Shown: in pieces, positions 1-7,310 of the stretch
How the letters are laid out: every line of letters begins with the position of its first letter
How positions within the stretch are numbered: position 1 is the first letter of the stretch
Source: DASZUK01 sp963844575
Lineage (GTDB): Bacteria; Actinomycetota; Acidimicrobiia; Acidimicrobiales; RAAP-2
Assembly (NCBI GenBank): GCA_963844575.1
Contig: CAWJOU010000005.1
Coordinates: 3,604,646 to 3,668,645 of the forward strand
Direction: 5' to 3'
DNA: 64,000 bases
Notes under the pieces: model-generated
The model's database searches: none
Told to the model about the DNA's origin: nothing
The model's input: the letters and a program-made list of their open reading frames with translations, nothing else
Position numbers and translations under genes: made by a program

Positions 1-1158
1 CCGGGGACGCGGCTGGAGGACGTCGACGTCTTCTGCGACTGGCTCGTCCTCGCCGAACGGCTCGACGGCGAACCGGGGCTCCGGGTCGTCCCGCTGGACC
101 ACCCGGACGGCCCGTTCGCCGGCGACCTGCTGGCTCGCAGCCGGCTCGTCGAGTCGGCCGAGCACCCGTCGGTGACCTGGGAGGGCCCGAACCCGGAGCC
201 GTCGTCGACGACGCTCCGCTACGAGCAGACGTCGATGGTGACGCCGCACACCGTCCTCGACGGCGACCTGGCGACCGGTCGGAGCACCGTCCGCAAGCGC
301 CAACCGGTGCTCGGCGGCTACGACGCGGACCGCTACCGCACGTACCGGACGTGGGCGACCGCCGACGACGGGGCCCGCGTCCCGCTCTCCGTCGTCCACC
401 GGGCCGACGTGACCGGCCCGGCGCCGTGCGTCCTCTACGGCTACGGCGCGTACGAGCACTCGATCGACCCGGCGTTCTCGTCGCTCCGGCTGTCGCTGCT
501 CGACCGGGGCGTCGTCTTCGCCATCGCCCACGTCCGCGGCGGGGGCGAGATGGGCCGCGGCTGGTACGAGGACGGGAAGCTGGCGGCGAAGCCGCACACG
601 TTCTCCGACTTCGTCGCCTGCGCCCGCCACCTCGTCGACACCGGGACGACCGTCCCCGAACGGCTGGCCGCCCGCGGCGGATCGGCCGGCGGCCTGCTGA
701 TGGGCGTCATCGTCAACGAGGCGCCGGAGCTGTTCGCGGCGGTCGTCGCGGAGGTCCCGTTCGTCGACTGCCTGACGACGATGATGGACGAGACGCTGCC
801 GCTCACCGTCGGCGAATGGGAGGAGTGGGGCAACCCGGTCGCCGATCCGGACGCGTACGCGACGATGAAGTCGTACTCGCCGTACGACAACGTCGGCGCC
901 GGGCGGCACCCGCGCCTCCTGGTCACCGCCGGGCTCCACGACGCCCGCGTCGGCTACTGGGAGCCGGCCAAGTGGGTGGCCAAGCTCCGGGCCGCCGACC
1001 CGGCGGCCCGGATCCTCCTGCGGACCGAGCTCGTCGCCGGCCACGGCGGACCGTCCGGCCGCTACGACGCCTGGCAGGACGAGGCCCTCGTCTACGCCTT
1101 TCTGCTCGACGCCCTCGGCGTCGGCACCGTCGAGGGCGGCGCCACCGACCCGACCTGA
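1..1158 (+). CDS. S9 family oligopeptidase (prolyl oligopeptidase / oligopeptidase B type), 3' part
   Basis: The reading frame is open from the first base of the window, so this is the C-terminal part (about 385 residues) of a larger protein that starts upstream. It carries the S9A catalytic domain: the GYGAYE oxyanion-loop motif, the nucleophile motif GGSAGGLL, an Asp in the LHDARVGYWEP segment and the His in GHGG near the end. Family members are cytosolic serine peptidases that cut short peptides after Pro or basic residues behind a beta-propeller gate; the propeller would lie mostly outside the window. The SEYSPYDN-like segment (KSYSPYDNV) and DARV pattern favour oligopeptidase B over prolyl oligopeptidase, but I cannot decide the specificity. 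The gene ends 45 bases before a convergent gene. Confidence 0.9.
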   Translation, partial: PGTRLEDVDVFCDWLVLAERLDGEPGLRVVPLDHPDGPFAGDLLARSRLVESAEHPSVTWEGPNPEPSSTTLRYEQTSMVTPHTVLDGDLATGRSTVRKRQPVLGGYDADRYRTYRTWATADDGARVPLSVVHRADVTGPAPCVLYGYGAYEHSIDPAFSSLRLSLLDRGVVFAIAHVRGGGEMGRGWYEDGKLAAKPHTFSDFVACARHLVDTGTTVPERLAARGGSAGGLLMGVIVNEAPELFAAVVAEVPFVDCLTTMMDETLPLTVGEWEEWGNPVADPDAYATMKSYSPYDNVGAGRHPRLLVTAGLHDARVGYWEPAKWVAKLRAADPAARILLRTELVAGHGGPSGRYDAWQDEALVYAFLLDALGVGTVEGGATDPT

Positions 1159-1203
1159 CCTAACGGGTTGTGCCGGCGTTGGTGCCGGCGCTCGAGGTCG
1201 TAC

Positions 1204-2094
1204 TCAGGTCGTGCTCGTGCTGGCGCTGCCGGTTGTCCCCGCCGCCGGGGTCGGGCTGGCCCCGGCGGGCTGGAAGGTCATGAGGAACGGCGTCTGGTAG
1301 CCGTTGGGCAGCACGACGGGCTTGCGGTCGAGCGTGACGGTGAGCGCGCTCGGCGCGCCGAGCTCGATCGTGCTGGCTCCGGTGAGGGGGACCGACTGGG
1401 TCTGGCCGGACGCCAGCGTCTGACTGAACACGGTGCTGCCGGTCGACGACTTCACTGTGACCCAGCACGCCCCGGTCGTCGCGGTCAGGGTCAACGTGTA
1501 CGCCGACGTCGGCGGCTGGTAGGTGCCGCTCGTCGGCGTCGACGTCGTCGCGACGAACGACGTCGGCACCGTCGTCGTCGTGGTCTTGGGCGCGGTGGTC
1601 GTCGTGGTCCGGCCGTGGCCGGCGGTCGTCGTCGTCCCGGTGTGGCCGGTCGTGGACGTCGTCTTGGCGTGGCCGGTGGTCGTCGTCGCGGTGGCGTTGG
1701 GATGGTGGTGCTGGGCCCGAGCGCCGATGACCACGACGACGACGAGCAGGGCGATGACGACGGCGGCCACCAGGATCGGCGCACCGAGACGGCGCGGTCG
1801 GTGGTTCATCGCCGACATCGCCCGGTCCTGACCCCGTCGCCCGAGGGCCGGCGGCGTCGGCGTCGGGTCCTCGAAGACGAGGTTCCGGGCCGCCGGGCGG
1901 GGCGGGTCGCTCGCCTCCTCGCTCTGGCCGAGGACGCGGACCGTCGACGTTCGAGCCCGCATCCCACCGAGCGTGTCGAGGGTGCTCCGGTAGCCTTCGA
2001 CCGAATGCGTCTCGTCCCCGCCACGCCGGCGGACCAGCCAGGCGACGCCGACCACGAGGGCCAGCACCACCACGATCACGACGACGACGACCAT
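1204..2094 (-). CDS. Membrane protein with Thr-rich linker and RodZ C-terminal-like (DUF4115) domain
   Basis: A 296-residue protein. A hydrophobic stretch follows the initiator Met directly (residues 2-21) and a second lies at about 106-123, flanked by Arg-rich segments. Then comes a long low-complexity linker of TTTTT/GHxxTT units (about 130-190) and a C-terminal beta domain of about 85 residues (WVTVKSSTGSTVFSQTL ... SALTVTLDRKPVVLP) that has the look of the DUF4115 domain found at the C-terminus of RodZ-like proteins. That domain sits outside the cytoplasmic membrane; RodZ proteins help organise cell-wall synthesis. No N-terminal helix-turn-helix is present, so this is not a canonical RodZ. 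The linker probably spans cell-wall space. Function is inferred from the C-terminal domain only. Confidence 0.7.
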   Translation of the reverse strand: MVVVVVIVVVLALVVGVAWLVRRRGGDETHSVEGYRSTLDTLGGMRARTSTVRVLGQSEEASDPPRPAARNLVFEDPTPTPPALGRRGQDRAMSAMNHRPRRLGAPILVAAVVIALLVVVVVIGARAQHHHPNATATTTTGHAKTTSTTGHTGTTTTAGHGRTTTTTAPKTTTTTVPTSFVATTSTPTSGTYQPPTSAYTLTLTATTGACWVTVKSSTGSTVFSQTLASGQTQSVPLTGASTIELGAPSALTVTLDRKPVVLPNGYQTPFLMTFQPAGASPTPAAGTTGSASTSTT

Positions 2095-2156
2095 CGGCCC
2101 TATTCAACAAGACGGACGGGGGGTCGGCGAGATCGGGGCCGTTTATGCGAAACCTT

Positions 2157-2168
2157 GCAAGCGCTTGC
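2157..2168. promoter_or_regulatory. Palindrome GCAAGCGCTTGC, candidate TetR operator
   Basis: A perfect 12-base palindrome lies in the 199-base gap between the divergent DUF4115 gene and the TetR gene, 126 bases before the TetR start. It extends to an 18-base near-palindrome with one mismatched pair (CTT...TAG on the outside). A TetR regulator next to a palindrome in a divergent promoter region is the usual autoregulatory layout, so this is the likely operator. No experimental link is visible. Confidence 0.5.
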
Positions 2169-2293
2169 TAGTGTACGGAAGAGGGGCCGGCACGGTGGGC
2201 GGACACCGAAGCGGTGACGTCCGGCCGGTCCCGATGACCACGGCGTGTCCGGTCGGGTGACGGGAGCGCCGCCACTGGCGGAGGGGAGCGGGC

Positions 2294-2893
2294 ATGGCGC
2301 AGGCCACGAAGATCGACGGTCGGCGGGCCCGGGGCCTGCGCACTCGCGACGCCATCGTCAACGCGCTGATGGATCTCATCGCCGGCGGCGACATCGCCCC
2401 GACGGCCCAGCGCATCGCCGACCGGGCGGGCGTGTCGGTGCGGTCCGTCTACCAGCACTTCACCGACGTGGAGGGGCTCTACGCGGACGCGGCGGCCCGC
2501 AGCTTCGAGTGGGTGCGCTCGGTCTCCGGCGAGATAGACCCCGCCTGGCCGCTCGAGCGCCGGGTCGACGAGTTCACCGAGTCACGGGCGACGACGCTCG
2601 AGATGCTGACCCCGTTCAGCCGGGCGGCTCGGATCATCGAGCCGACGTCGGAGACGATCAGCGCCAACCGCGCCGCCATGCAGAAGTGGGGCCGCGACCG
2701 GGTCGCCGGGGTCTTCTCGCCCGAGCTGTCCAAGCTCGACGGGACCGCCCGGGCCTGCCTGCTGGCGGCGCTCGACACGCTCAGCAGCGCCGAGGCGTGG
2801 GAGCACCTGCGGTCGAGCGGGCACAGCGTGAAGTCGGCCCGCCAGGTCATGCGGGCCGGCATCCTCGCCCTCGCGACCAGCGTCGACCGGTAG
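2294..2893 (+). CDS. TetR/AcrR family transcriptional regulator
   Basis: 199 residues. The N-terminal helix-turn-helix is clear: RDAIVNALMDLIAGG, then TAQRIADRAGVSVRSVYQHFTDVEGLY (about residues 20-60), the TetR signature. The C-terminal ligand-binding part is not recognisable by sequence. A purine-rich ribosome site (GGAGGGGAGC) sits just before the ATG. TetR proteins are dimeric repressors released by small ligands and usually control their own promoter and a neighbour. The divergent membrane protein at 1204-2094 and the palindrome at 2157 are the likely targets. The stop codon lies inside a 17-base tandem repeat shared with the following convergent gene. Confidence 0.9.
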   Translation: MAQATKIDGRRARGLRTRDAIVNALMDLIAGGDIAPTAQRIADRAGVSVRSVYQHFTDVEGLYADAAARSFEWVRSVSGEIDPAWPLERRVDEFTESRATTLEMLTPFSRAARIIEPTSETISANRAAMQKWGRDRVAGVFSPELSKLDGTARACLLAALDTLSSAEAWEHLRSSGHSVKSARQVMRAGILALATSVDR

Positions 2894-2937
2894 ATCAGGT
2901 CCGCCGGTAGATCAGGTCCGCCGGTAGATCAGGTCCG
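2887..2937. repeat. Three perfect tandem copies of a 17-base unit across a convergent gene junction
   Basis: The unit CCGGTAGATCAGGTCCG occurs three times without a mismatch (2887-2903, 2904-2920, 2921-2937). The first copy contains the TAG stop of the TetR gene. The third contains the stop codon (TGA on the minus strand) and last codons of the RmlC-like gene, so the repeat forms both 3' ends. Confidence 0.95.
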
Positions 2938-3480
2938 CAGACCGGCTCGCGGCCGGAGACCGGGCGGCAGGTCACGCCGGCGTGGGTTGGCCTGGTCCCG
3001 GTCGGACAGCACCGGGTCGGCGACGCCCCAGTCGGCCGCGACGTCCGGATCGTCCCAGGCCAGGCCGAGCTCGTCGTTCGGGTTGTAGTAGCTGTCGACG
3101 AGGTACCAGAGCAGCAGGTCGGTCAGCGCGGCGAACCCGTGGGCGACACCGGGCGGGATGAACAGGCCGCGGTCCTCGTCGCCGGAGAGCTCGAGCACCT
3201 CGGTGGCCCCGTCCGTCGGCGACCCGTCGCGCAGGTCATGCAGCACGACGCGGGCCCGGCCGCGCAGCAGGTACCAGTAGTCGGCCTGGTGGAGGTGGTA
3301 GTGGAGGCCGACGATCGCGCCGGCCTGCTTCTCCGACCGGTTGGCCTGGACCATCTCCCGACCCAGCGGCAGCCACTGCCGGCGGTACGTCTCGACGAAC
3401 CGCCCCCGCTCGTCGCCATGGACATCCGGCTCGACGACCAGCACGTCGTCGATCGTCGTGGACGGTACGAATTTCGGCAC
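2929..3480 (-). CDS. RmlC-like cupin (dTDP-4-dehydrorhamnose 3,5-epimerase family)
   Basis: 183 residues, the usual RmlC length. Recognisable blocks are GRFVETYRR near residue 30, GLHYHLHQADYWYLLRGRARVVLHDLR (the cupin core with the active-site His), IPPGVAHGFAAL, and DSYYNPNDELGLAWDDP near the end. True RmlC epimerises C3 and C5 of dTDP-4-keto-6-deoxyglucose in dTDP-rhamnose synthesis. Here the usual lysine-containing QGKL stretch after the LHYQ motif is replaced by QADYW, which marks a divergent actinobacterial subgroup, so the exact substrate is uncertain. No other rhamnose genes are adjacent. Confidence 0.75.
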   Translation of the reverse strand: MPKFVPSTTIDDVLVVEPDVHGDERGRFVETYRRQWLPLGREMVQANRSEKQAGAIVGLHYHLHQADYWYLLRGRARVVLHDLRDGSPTDGATEVLELSGDEDRGLFIPPGVAHGFAALTDLLLWYLVDSYYNPNDELGLAWDDPDVAADWGVADPVLSDRDQANPRRRDLPPGLRPRAGLRT

Positions 3481-3533
3481 GGGCCGAGACGGTAGCAGGG
3501 GCTGGCGGGCGGCGGTTGGGACCCGGTCGGCGG

Positions 3534-4037
3534 CTACACCGCGAAGCGGCCGAAGCCGCCGCGGTAGAAGAGCAGCGGTGCGCCCTCGCCGACGCCGAGG
3601 TCGAGCACCCGGCCGGTGACCAGCTCGTGGTCGCCAGAGTCATGGATGATGCCCAGCTCGCACTCGACCCAGGCCAGGGAGCCGTCGAGGATCGGCGTTC
3701 CGGCCGCGCCGAGGTGCCAGGCGACGCCGCTGAACTTGTCGCCGCCGGACACCGCGAAATCCCGGCAGAGGGCTTCTTGGTGGTCCGAGAGGATGTTGAC
3801 CGCGAACGCGCCGGCCTGGGCGATCCGGGGCCAGCTGGTCGACGACTTGGCCGGCGCCAGCGCGACCAGCGGGGGGTCGAGCGACAAGGACGTGAACGCC
3901 TGGCACGTGAACCCGACCGGCGCGCCGTCCTCCATCGCCGTCACCACGGTGACGCCGGTGGCAAAGTGCCCGAGCACCTCCCGGAAGCGCCCCTGGTCGA
4001 TCGTCGGGGCACCCCGCTCCTGCAGGTCGTCGCTCAC
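3534..4037 (-). CDS. Flavin reductase-like domain protein (FMN-binding split barrel)
   Basis: 167 residues covering the whole flavin-reductase-like fold: FREVLGHFATGVTVVT at the N-terminus, GFTCQAFTSLSLDPPLVALAPAKSSTSW in the middle, and HELVTGRVLDL with PLLFYRGGFGRF at the end. These proteins bind FMN or FAD and use NAD(P)H to supply reduced flavin to a partner monooxygenase (as HpaC and HsaB do). No oxygenase component is adjacent, so the partner is unknown. It is transcribed in the same direction as the MBL-fold gene upstream with a 45-base gap. Confidence 0.85.
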   Translation of the reverse strand: MSDDLQERGAPTIDQGRFREVLGHFATGVTVVTAMEDGAPVGFTCQAFTSLSLDPPLVALAPAKSSTSWPRIAQAGAFAVNILSDHQEALCRDFAVSGGDKFSGVAWHLGAAGTPILDGSLAWVECELGIIHDSGDHELVTGRVLDLGVGEGAPLLFYRGGFGRFAV

Positions 4038-4082
4038 GTCTGTCCCTCTCTCCCCCGTCGGTGGATCATCTCAATGATGCCG

Positions 4083-4937
4083 TCACGACCGGCCGAGGTC
4101 GACGACCAACCCCTCGCTGGCCAGCGAGACGTCGTCCAGCCGTCCGGCCTCCGGCAGCCGCCGGGCCCGGCGGAGCAGGCGGTCGGCGTCCCGGTCGGTT
4201 CGGGCGGGATCGTGGTGGAACAGCAGGAGCCGCTTGGCCCCGGCCTCCGCGGCCACCCGCACCGCGTAGGCCACCGTCGAATGTCCCCAGTCGGACTTCT
4301 CGACGAACTCCTCGTCGGTGTACTGCGCGTCGTGGACGACCAGGTCGGCGCCGTCGCAGAGCTCGAGCACACCGTCGGCGACGAGCTGGCGGTCGAGCGG
4401 TGCCTGGTGGTCCGGCACGTACGCCAGCACGTGACCGTCGGCCTCGATCCGGAAGCCGAGCGTGTTGCCGCGGTGCGGGACCGACCGGGCCCGGACCTTC
4501 GCCGAGCCGATCGCGAAGTCCTCGTCGCCGGTGTCGGTGAACCGGACCTCGCCCCGGAAGTCCGTCATGTGGACCGGGAAGAACGGCGGCTGGACGGCAC
4601 CGGGCAGCGTGTCCTCGAGGCGGCTGCCGTCCTGGCTCGGCCCGTAGACATGGAGGACCGCGCCCGGATCGTGGAGCGGGCCGAAGAACGGCAGGCCGAG
4701 GATGTGGTCGAAGTGCAGGTGGGTGAGGAGCGCGTTGGCTCGCAGCGGCCGGCCTTCCGCTCGCAGCTCCGGAGCGATCGCCTCGCCGAGCGCCCGCATG
4801 CCGGTGCCGAGGTCGAGGATCAGCGGGTCGTCGCCGTCGATCGTGACGAGGACGCACGACGTGTTCCCGCCGATCCGCCGGTAGCGGTCACCGGAGCACG
4901 GGCACGAGCCCCGGACACCGTAGAAGGTGACCTGCAC
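4083..4937 (-). CDS. MBL-fold metallohydrolase (RNase Z / phosphodiesterase-like group)
   Basis: 284 residues. The zinc-binding motif is present as LLTHLHFDHILGLPFF (HxHxDH), with a later metal-ligand Asp in VVHDAQYTDEE and a His in DWGHSTV, and a C-terminal LLLFHHDP. The start, MQVTFYGVRGSCPCSG, is typical of a widespread group of beta-lactamase-fold proteins related to RNase Z and class III cyclic-nucleotide phosphodiesterases. The SCPCSG cysteines are characteristic of that subgroup. The substrate cannot be told from sequence. Confidence 0.85.
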   Translation of the reverse strand: MQVTFYGVRGSCPCSGDRYRRIGGNTSCVLVTIDGDDPLILDLGTGMRALGEAIAPELRAEGRPLRANALLTHLHFDHILGLPFFGPLHDPGAVLHVYGPSQDGSRLEDTLPGAVQPPFFPVHMTDFRGEVRFTDTGDEDFAIGSAKVRARSVPHRGNTLGFRIEADGHVLAYVPDHQAPLDRQLVADGVLELCDGADLVVHDAQYTDEEFVEKSDWGHSTVAYAVRVAAEAGAKRLLLFHHDPARTDRDADRLLRRARRLPEAGRLDDVSLASEGLVVDLGRS

Positions 4938-5038
4938 CCCCTCACCGTAGCCCTGGTGCTGGACAGCCCCGGCTCGGGCCGCCGACGACGGCCGCTGGGC
5001 CGGCCGCTGGGCCGGCCGAACCGAAGTAGCGTTTTTGC

Positions 5039-5908
5039 ATGAGCCAACCGACCGTCGAAGCCAACGGCGTCGAATTCGCCTACCTCGAGGCCGGGCCGGC
5101 CGACGGGCCGTTGGCCCTCTGCCTCCACGGGTTCCCCGACACCGCCCACACGTGGCGCCATCTGCTGCCTGCCCTCGGCGACGCCGGCTACCACGCGGTC
5201 GCCCCGTTCCTCCGGGCGTACGCGCCGACCGCCATCCCGGCCGACGGCCAGTACCAGACCGGCGCGCTGGCCCGCGACGTCAACGCCCTCCACGAGGCGC
5301 TCGGCGGCCGCGGCGACGCGGTCGTCGTCGGCCACGACTGGGGCGCGCTCGCCACCTACGGGGCCGTCGCCCACCAGCCGGACCGCTGGCGGCGAGTCGT
5401 CACCGCGGCCGTCCCGCCGACGCAGTCGGTGATGTCGTCGTTCTTCTCCTACGACCAGCTCCACCGGAGCTGGTACACGTTCTTCTTCCAGTCGCCGTTC
5501 GCCGACATGGCGCTGCCGATGGACGACTACGTCTTCATCGACCGCCTCTGGGCCGACTGGTCCCCGGGCTACGACGCGGCGTGGGACGTCGCCCGGGTGA
5601 AGGAGGCCATCGGCACGCCCGAGCGGATCGTCGCGGCGATCGGCTACTACCGGGCCCTCTACGACGGCAGCGGGCACGACCCGGCGCTGGCCGACGAGCA
5701 GGCCGCCTGCCTCGCCCCGACGCCCCGGCCGACCCTCTACCTCCACGGTGCCGACGACGGCTGCTTCTCGTTCGACACGATCGACGATCCGTTGTCGTTC
5801 CTGGCCGACGGGTCCGAGGTCGTCCTCGTCCCCGCCGCCGGTCACTTCCTCCAGCTCGAACAGCCGGCCACGGTCAACGAGCACATCCTTCGCTTCCTCG
5901 CCGGTTAG
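5039..5908 (+). CDS. Alpha/beta-hydrolase (epoxide hydrolase / dehalogenase-like)
   Basis: 289 residues with the alpha/beta-hydrolase layout: oxyanion motif CLHGFPDTAHTW, nucleophile elbow VVGHDWGALA (Asp nucleophile, as in epoxide hydrolases and haloalkane dehalogenases), a lid region in the middle, an acidic residue in HGADDGCFSFD and the catalytic His in AAGHFLQLE. An Asp rather than Ser at the elbow points to epoxide hydrolase-like chemistry. A TANNNT box (TAGCGT, 5027-5032) lies six bases before the ATG and no ribosome site is visible, so the mRNA is probably leaderless. It converges on mutY. Confidence 0.85.
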   Translation: MSQPTVEANGVEFAYLEAGPADGPLALCLHGFPDTAHTWRHLLPALGDAGYHAVAPFLRAYAPTAIPADGQYQTGALARDVNALHEALGGRGDAVVVGHDWGALATYGAVAHQPDRWRRVVTAAVPPTQSVMSSFFSYDQLHRSWYTFFFQSPFADMALPMDDYVFIDRLWADWSPGYDAAWDVARVKEAIGTPERIVAAIGYYRALYDGSGHDPALADEQAACLAPTPRPTLYLHGADDGCFSFDTIDDPLSFLADGSEVVLVPAAGHFLQLEQPATVNEHILRFLAG

Positions 5909-5926
5909 CAGGTAGGCGACACCGCG

Positions 5927-6817
5927 TCAGGCGAGCTCGAGGACGTCGCCGCGCCAACGGGCGAGGCCGTCGGTGACGAGCGTGTCGGCGGCCCGACCGG
6001 CCCGCTCAGGATCGGCCGGCCAGCCGGCGACGGCTGGCACGTCGTCCCGGACGACCGAGCGCTGCCGCAAAGCCGCGACCAGCCGACCGCGGCCCTGACG
6101 GTCGGAGCCCTCGAACCGCGACTGCGGCCTCGACGTCGCGGCCGAGCCGGTGGCGGGGTCCGGGAGCGACCAGTCCCGGGTCGCCCAGGCGCAGCGCGTC
6201 CGGACCGGGCAGCCGGTGCAGTCCGGCCGCTGTGACGTGCAGTGCCGGGCGCCGAGGTCGAAGAGGGACTGGCCGAACGCCCAGGACCGGCCGGGCGGCG
6301 CGAGCCGGTCGGCCAACGACTGCGCCTCGGCCGCCCGGAGCGGCCGGCCGGCGACAGCCCGGGCGAGCAGCCGGGCGACGTTGGTGTCGACGACACCGAC
6401 GTCGGCCTCGAACGCGAAGACGAGCACGGCCCGGGCGGTGTACGCGCCGAGGCCGGGCAGTGCGAGCAGCGACGCCAGGTCGTCGGGCACGGCGCCGCCG
6501 TGCCGCTCGACGACCGCGGTGGCCGTCCGGTGCAAGAAGACGGCGCGGCGGTTGTAGCCGAGGCCGGCCCATGCCCGGACGACGTCAGCCGGCTCGGCCG
6601 CCGCGCAGGCCGCCGGCGTCGGGAACCGCTCGACGAACCGGCCGTACGGGCCGACGACCCGGTCGGCCTGGGTCTGCTGGAGCATGACCTCGCTGACCAG
6701 GACCAACCACGGGTCGCGCGTGGTCCGCCACGGCAGGTCCCGCCGGTGCTGGGCGCCCCATCGGAGGACGGCCCGGCGCCACCAGGCGTCGGACGGCTCA
6801 GCCCCAGACGTCGTCAC
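5927..6817 (-). CDS. mutY: A/G-specific adenine glycosylase MutY
   Basis: 296 residues. MutY removes adenine mispaired with 8-oxoguanine in base-excision repair. Visible landmarks are LPWR near the start, the catalytic Glu in SEVMLQQTQADRV, the helix-hairpin-helix LPGLGAYTA, the catalytic Asp in VDTNVARLL, and the [4Fe-4S] cluster cysteines in CTSQRPDCTGCPVRTRC (spacing 6-2-5). The C-terminal NUDIX-like 8-oxoG recognition domain of E. coli MutY is absent, as in many actinobacterial forms. The start overlaps the end of the upstream MaoC gene by 20 bases, so it is translated from the same mRNA. Confidence 0.92.
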   Translation of the reverse strand: MTTSGAEPSDAWWRRAVLRWGAQHRRDLPWRTTRDPWLVLVSEVMLQQTQADRVVGPYGRFVERFPTPAACAAAEPADVVRAWAGLGYNRRAVFLHRTATAVVERHGGAVPDDLASLLALPGLGAYTARAVLVFAFEADVGVVDTNVARLLARAVAGRPLRAAEAQSLADRLAPPGRSWAFGQSLFDLGARHCTSQRPDCTGCPVRTRCAWATRDWSLPDPATGSAATSRPQSRFEGSDRQGRGRLVAALRQRSVVRDDVPAVAGWPADPERAGRAADTLVTDGLARWRGDVLELA

Positions 6818-7310
6818 CGTACGGGCGTCGCCGGGCCGGGGCCGACGCCGCCTTCCAGACCATGACCTTGCGGCGGAAGAAGCAGACCTCCTCGCCCCGC
6901 TGGTTGAACGCCTTCGTCTCGACCGTGACGATCCCCCGGTCGTCCTTCGACTTCGACGGCACCTTGTCGACGACCTTCGTCTCGGCGTAGATCGTGTCGC
7001 CGTGGAACGTCGGGAACCGGTGGACGAGCGACTCGACCTCGAGGTTGGCGATCGCCGACCCGCTGACGTCGGGCACGCTCATGCCGAGCGCCAGCGAGTA
7101 GACGAGGTTCCCGACGACGACGTTCTTGCCGTGCACCGTCTCCTGCTCGGCGAACCACGCGTTCGTGTGCAGCGGGTGGTGGTTCATCGTCAGCATGCAG
7201 AACAGATGGTCGTCCGCCTCGGTGATCGTCTTGCCCGGCCAGTGCCGGTAGACGTCGCCGACGACGAACTCCTCGAAGTACCGGCCGAACGGGCGGTCGC
7301 GGGTGGTCAT
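6798..7310 (-). CDS. mch: MaoC-like dehydratase, probable mesaconyl-CoA hydratase (actinobacterial type)
   Basis: I placed the start at the ATG giving MTTRDRPFGRY (170 residues): it overlaps the stop of the upstream gene as ATGA. The hot-dog protein has the blocks YRHWPGKTITEADDHLFCMLTMNHHPLH, GKNVVVGNLVYSLALGMSVPDVSG and FHGDTIYAETKVVDKVPSKSKDDRGIV. From memory of the family, this pattern matches the MaoC protein encoded beside crotonyl-CoA carboxylase/reductase and MeaA in Streptomyces, assigned to the hydration of mesaconyl-CoA to beta-methylmalyl-CoA in the ethylmalonyl-CoA pathway. The genes for the steps before (10469) and after (12122) lie within 6 kb, which supports the assignment. 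Confidence 0.78.
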   Translation of the reverse strand: MTTRDRPFGRYFEEFVVGDVYRHWPGKTITEADDHLFCMLTMNHHPLHTNAWFAEQETVHGKNVVVGNLVYSLALGMSVPDVSGSAIANLEVESLVHRFPTFHGDTIYAETKVVDKVPSKSKDDRGIVTVETKAFNQRGEEVCFFRRKVMVWKAASAPARRRPYGDDVWG

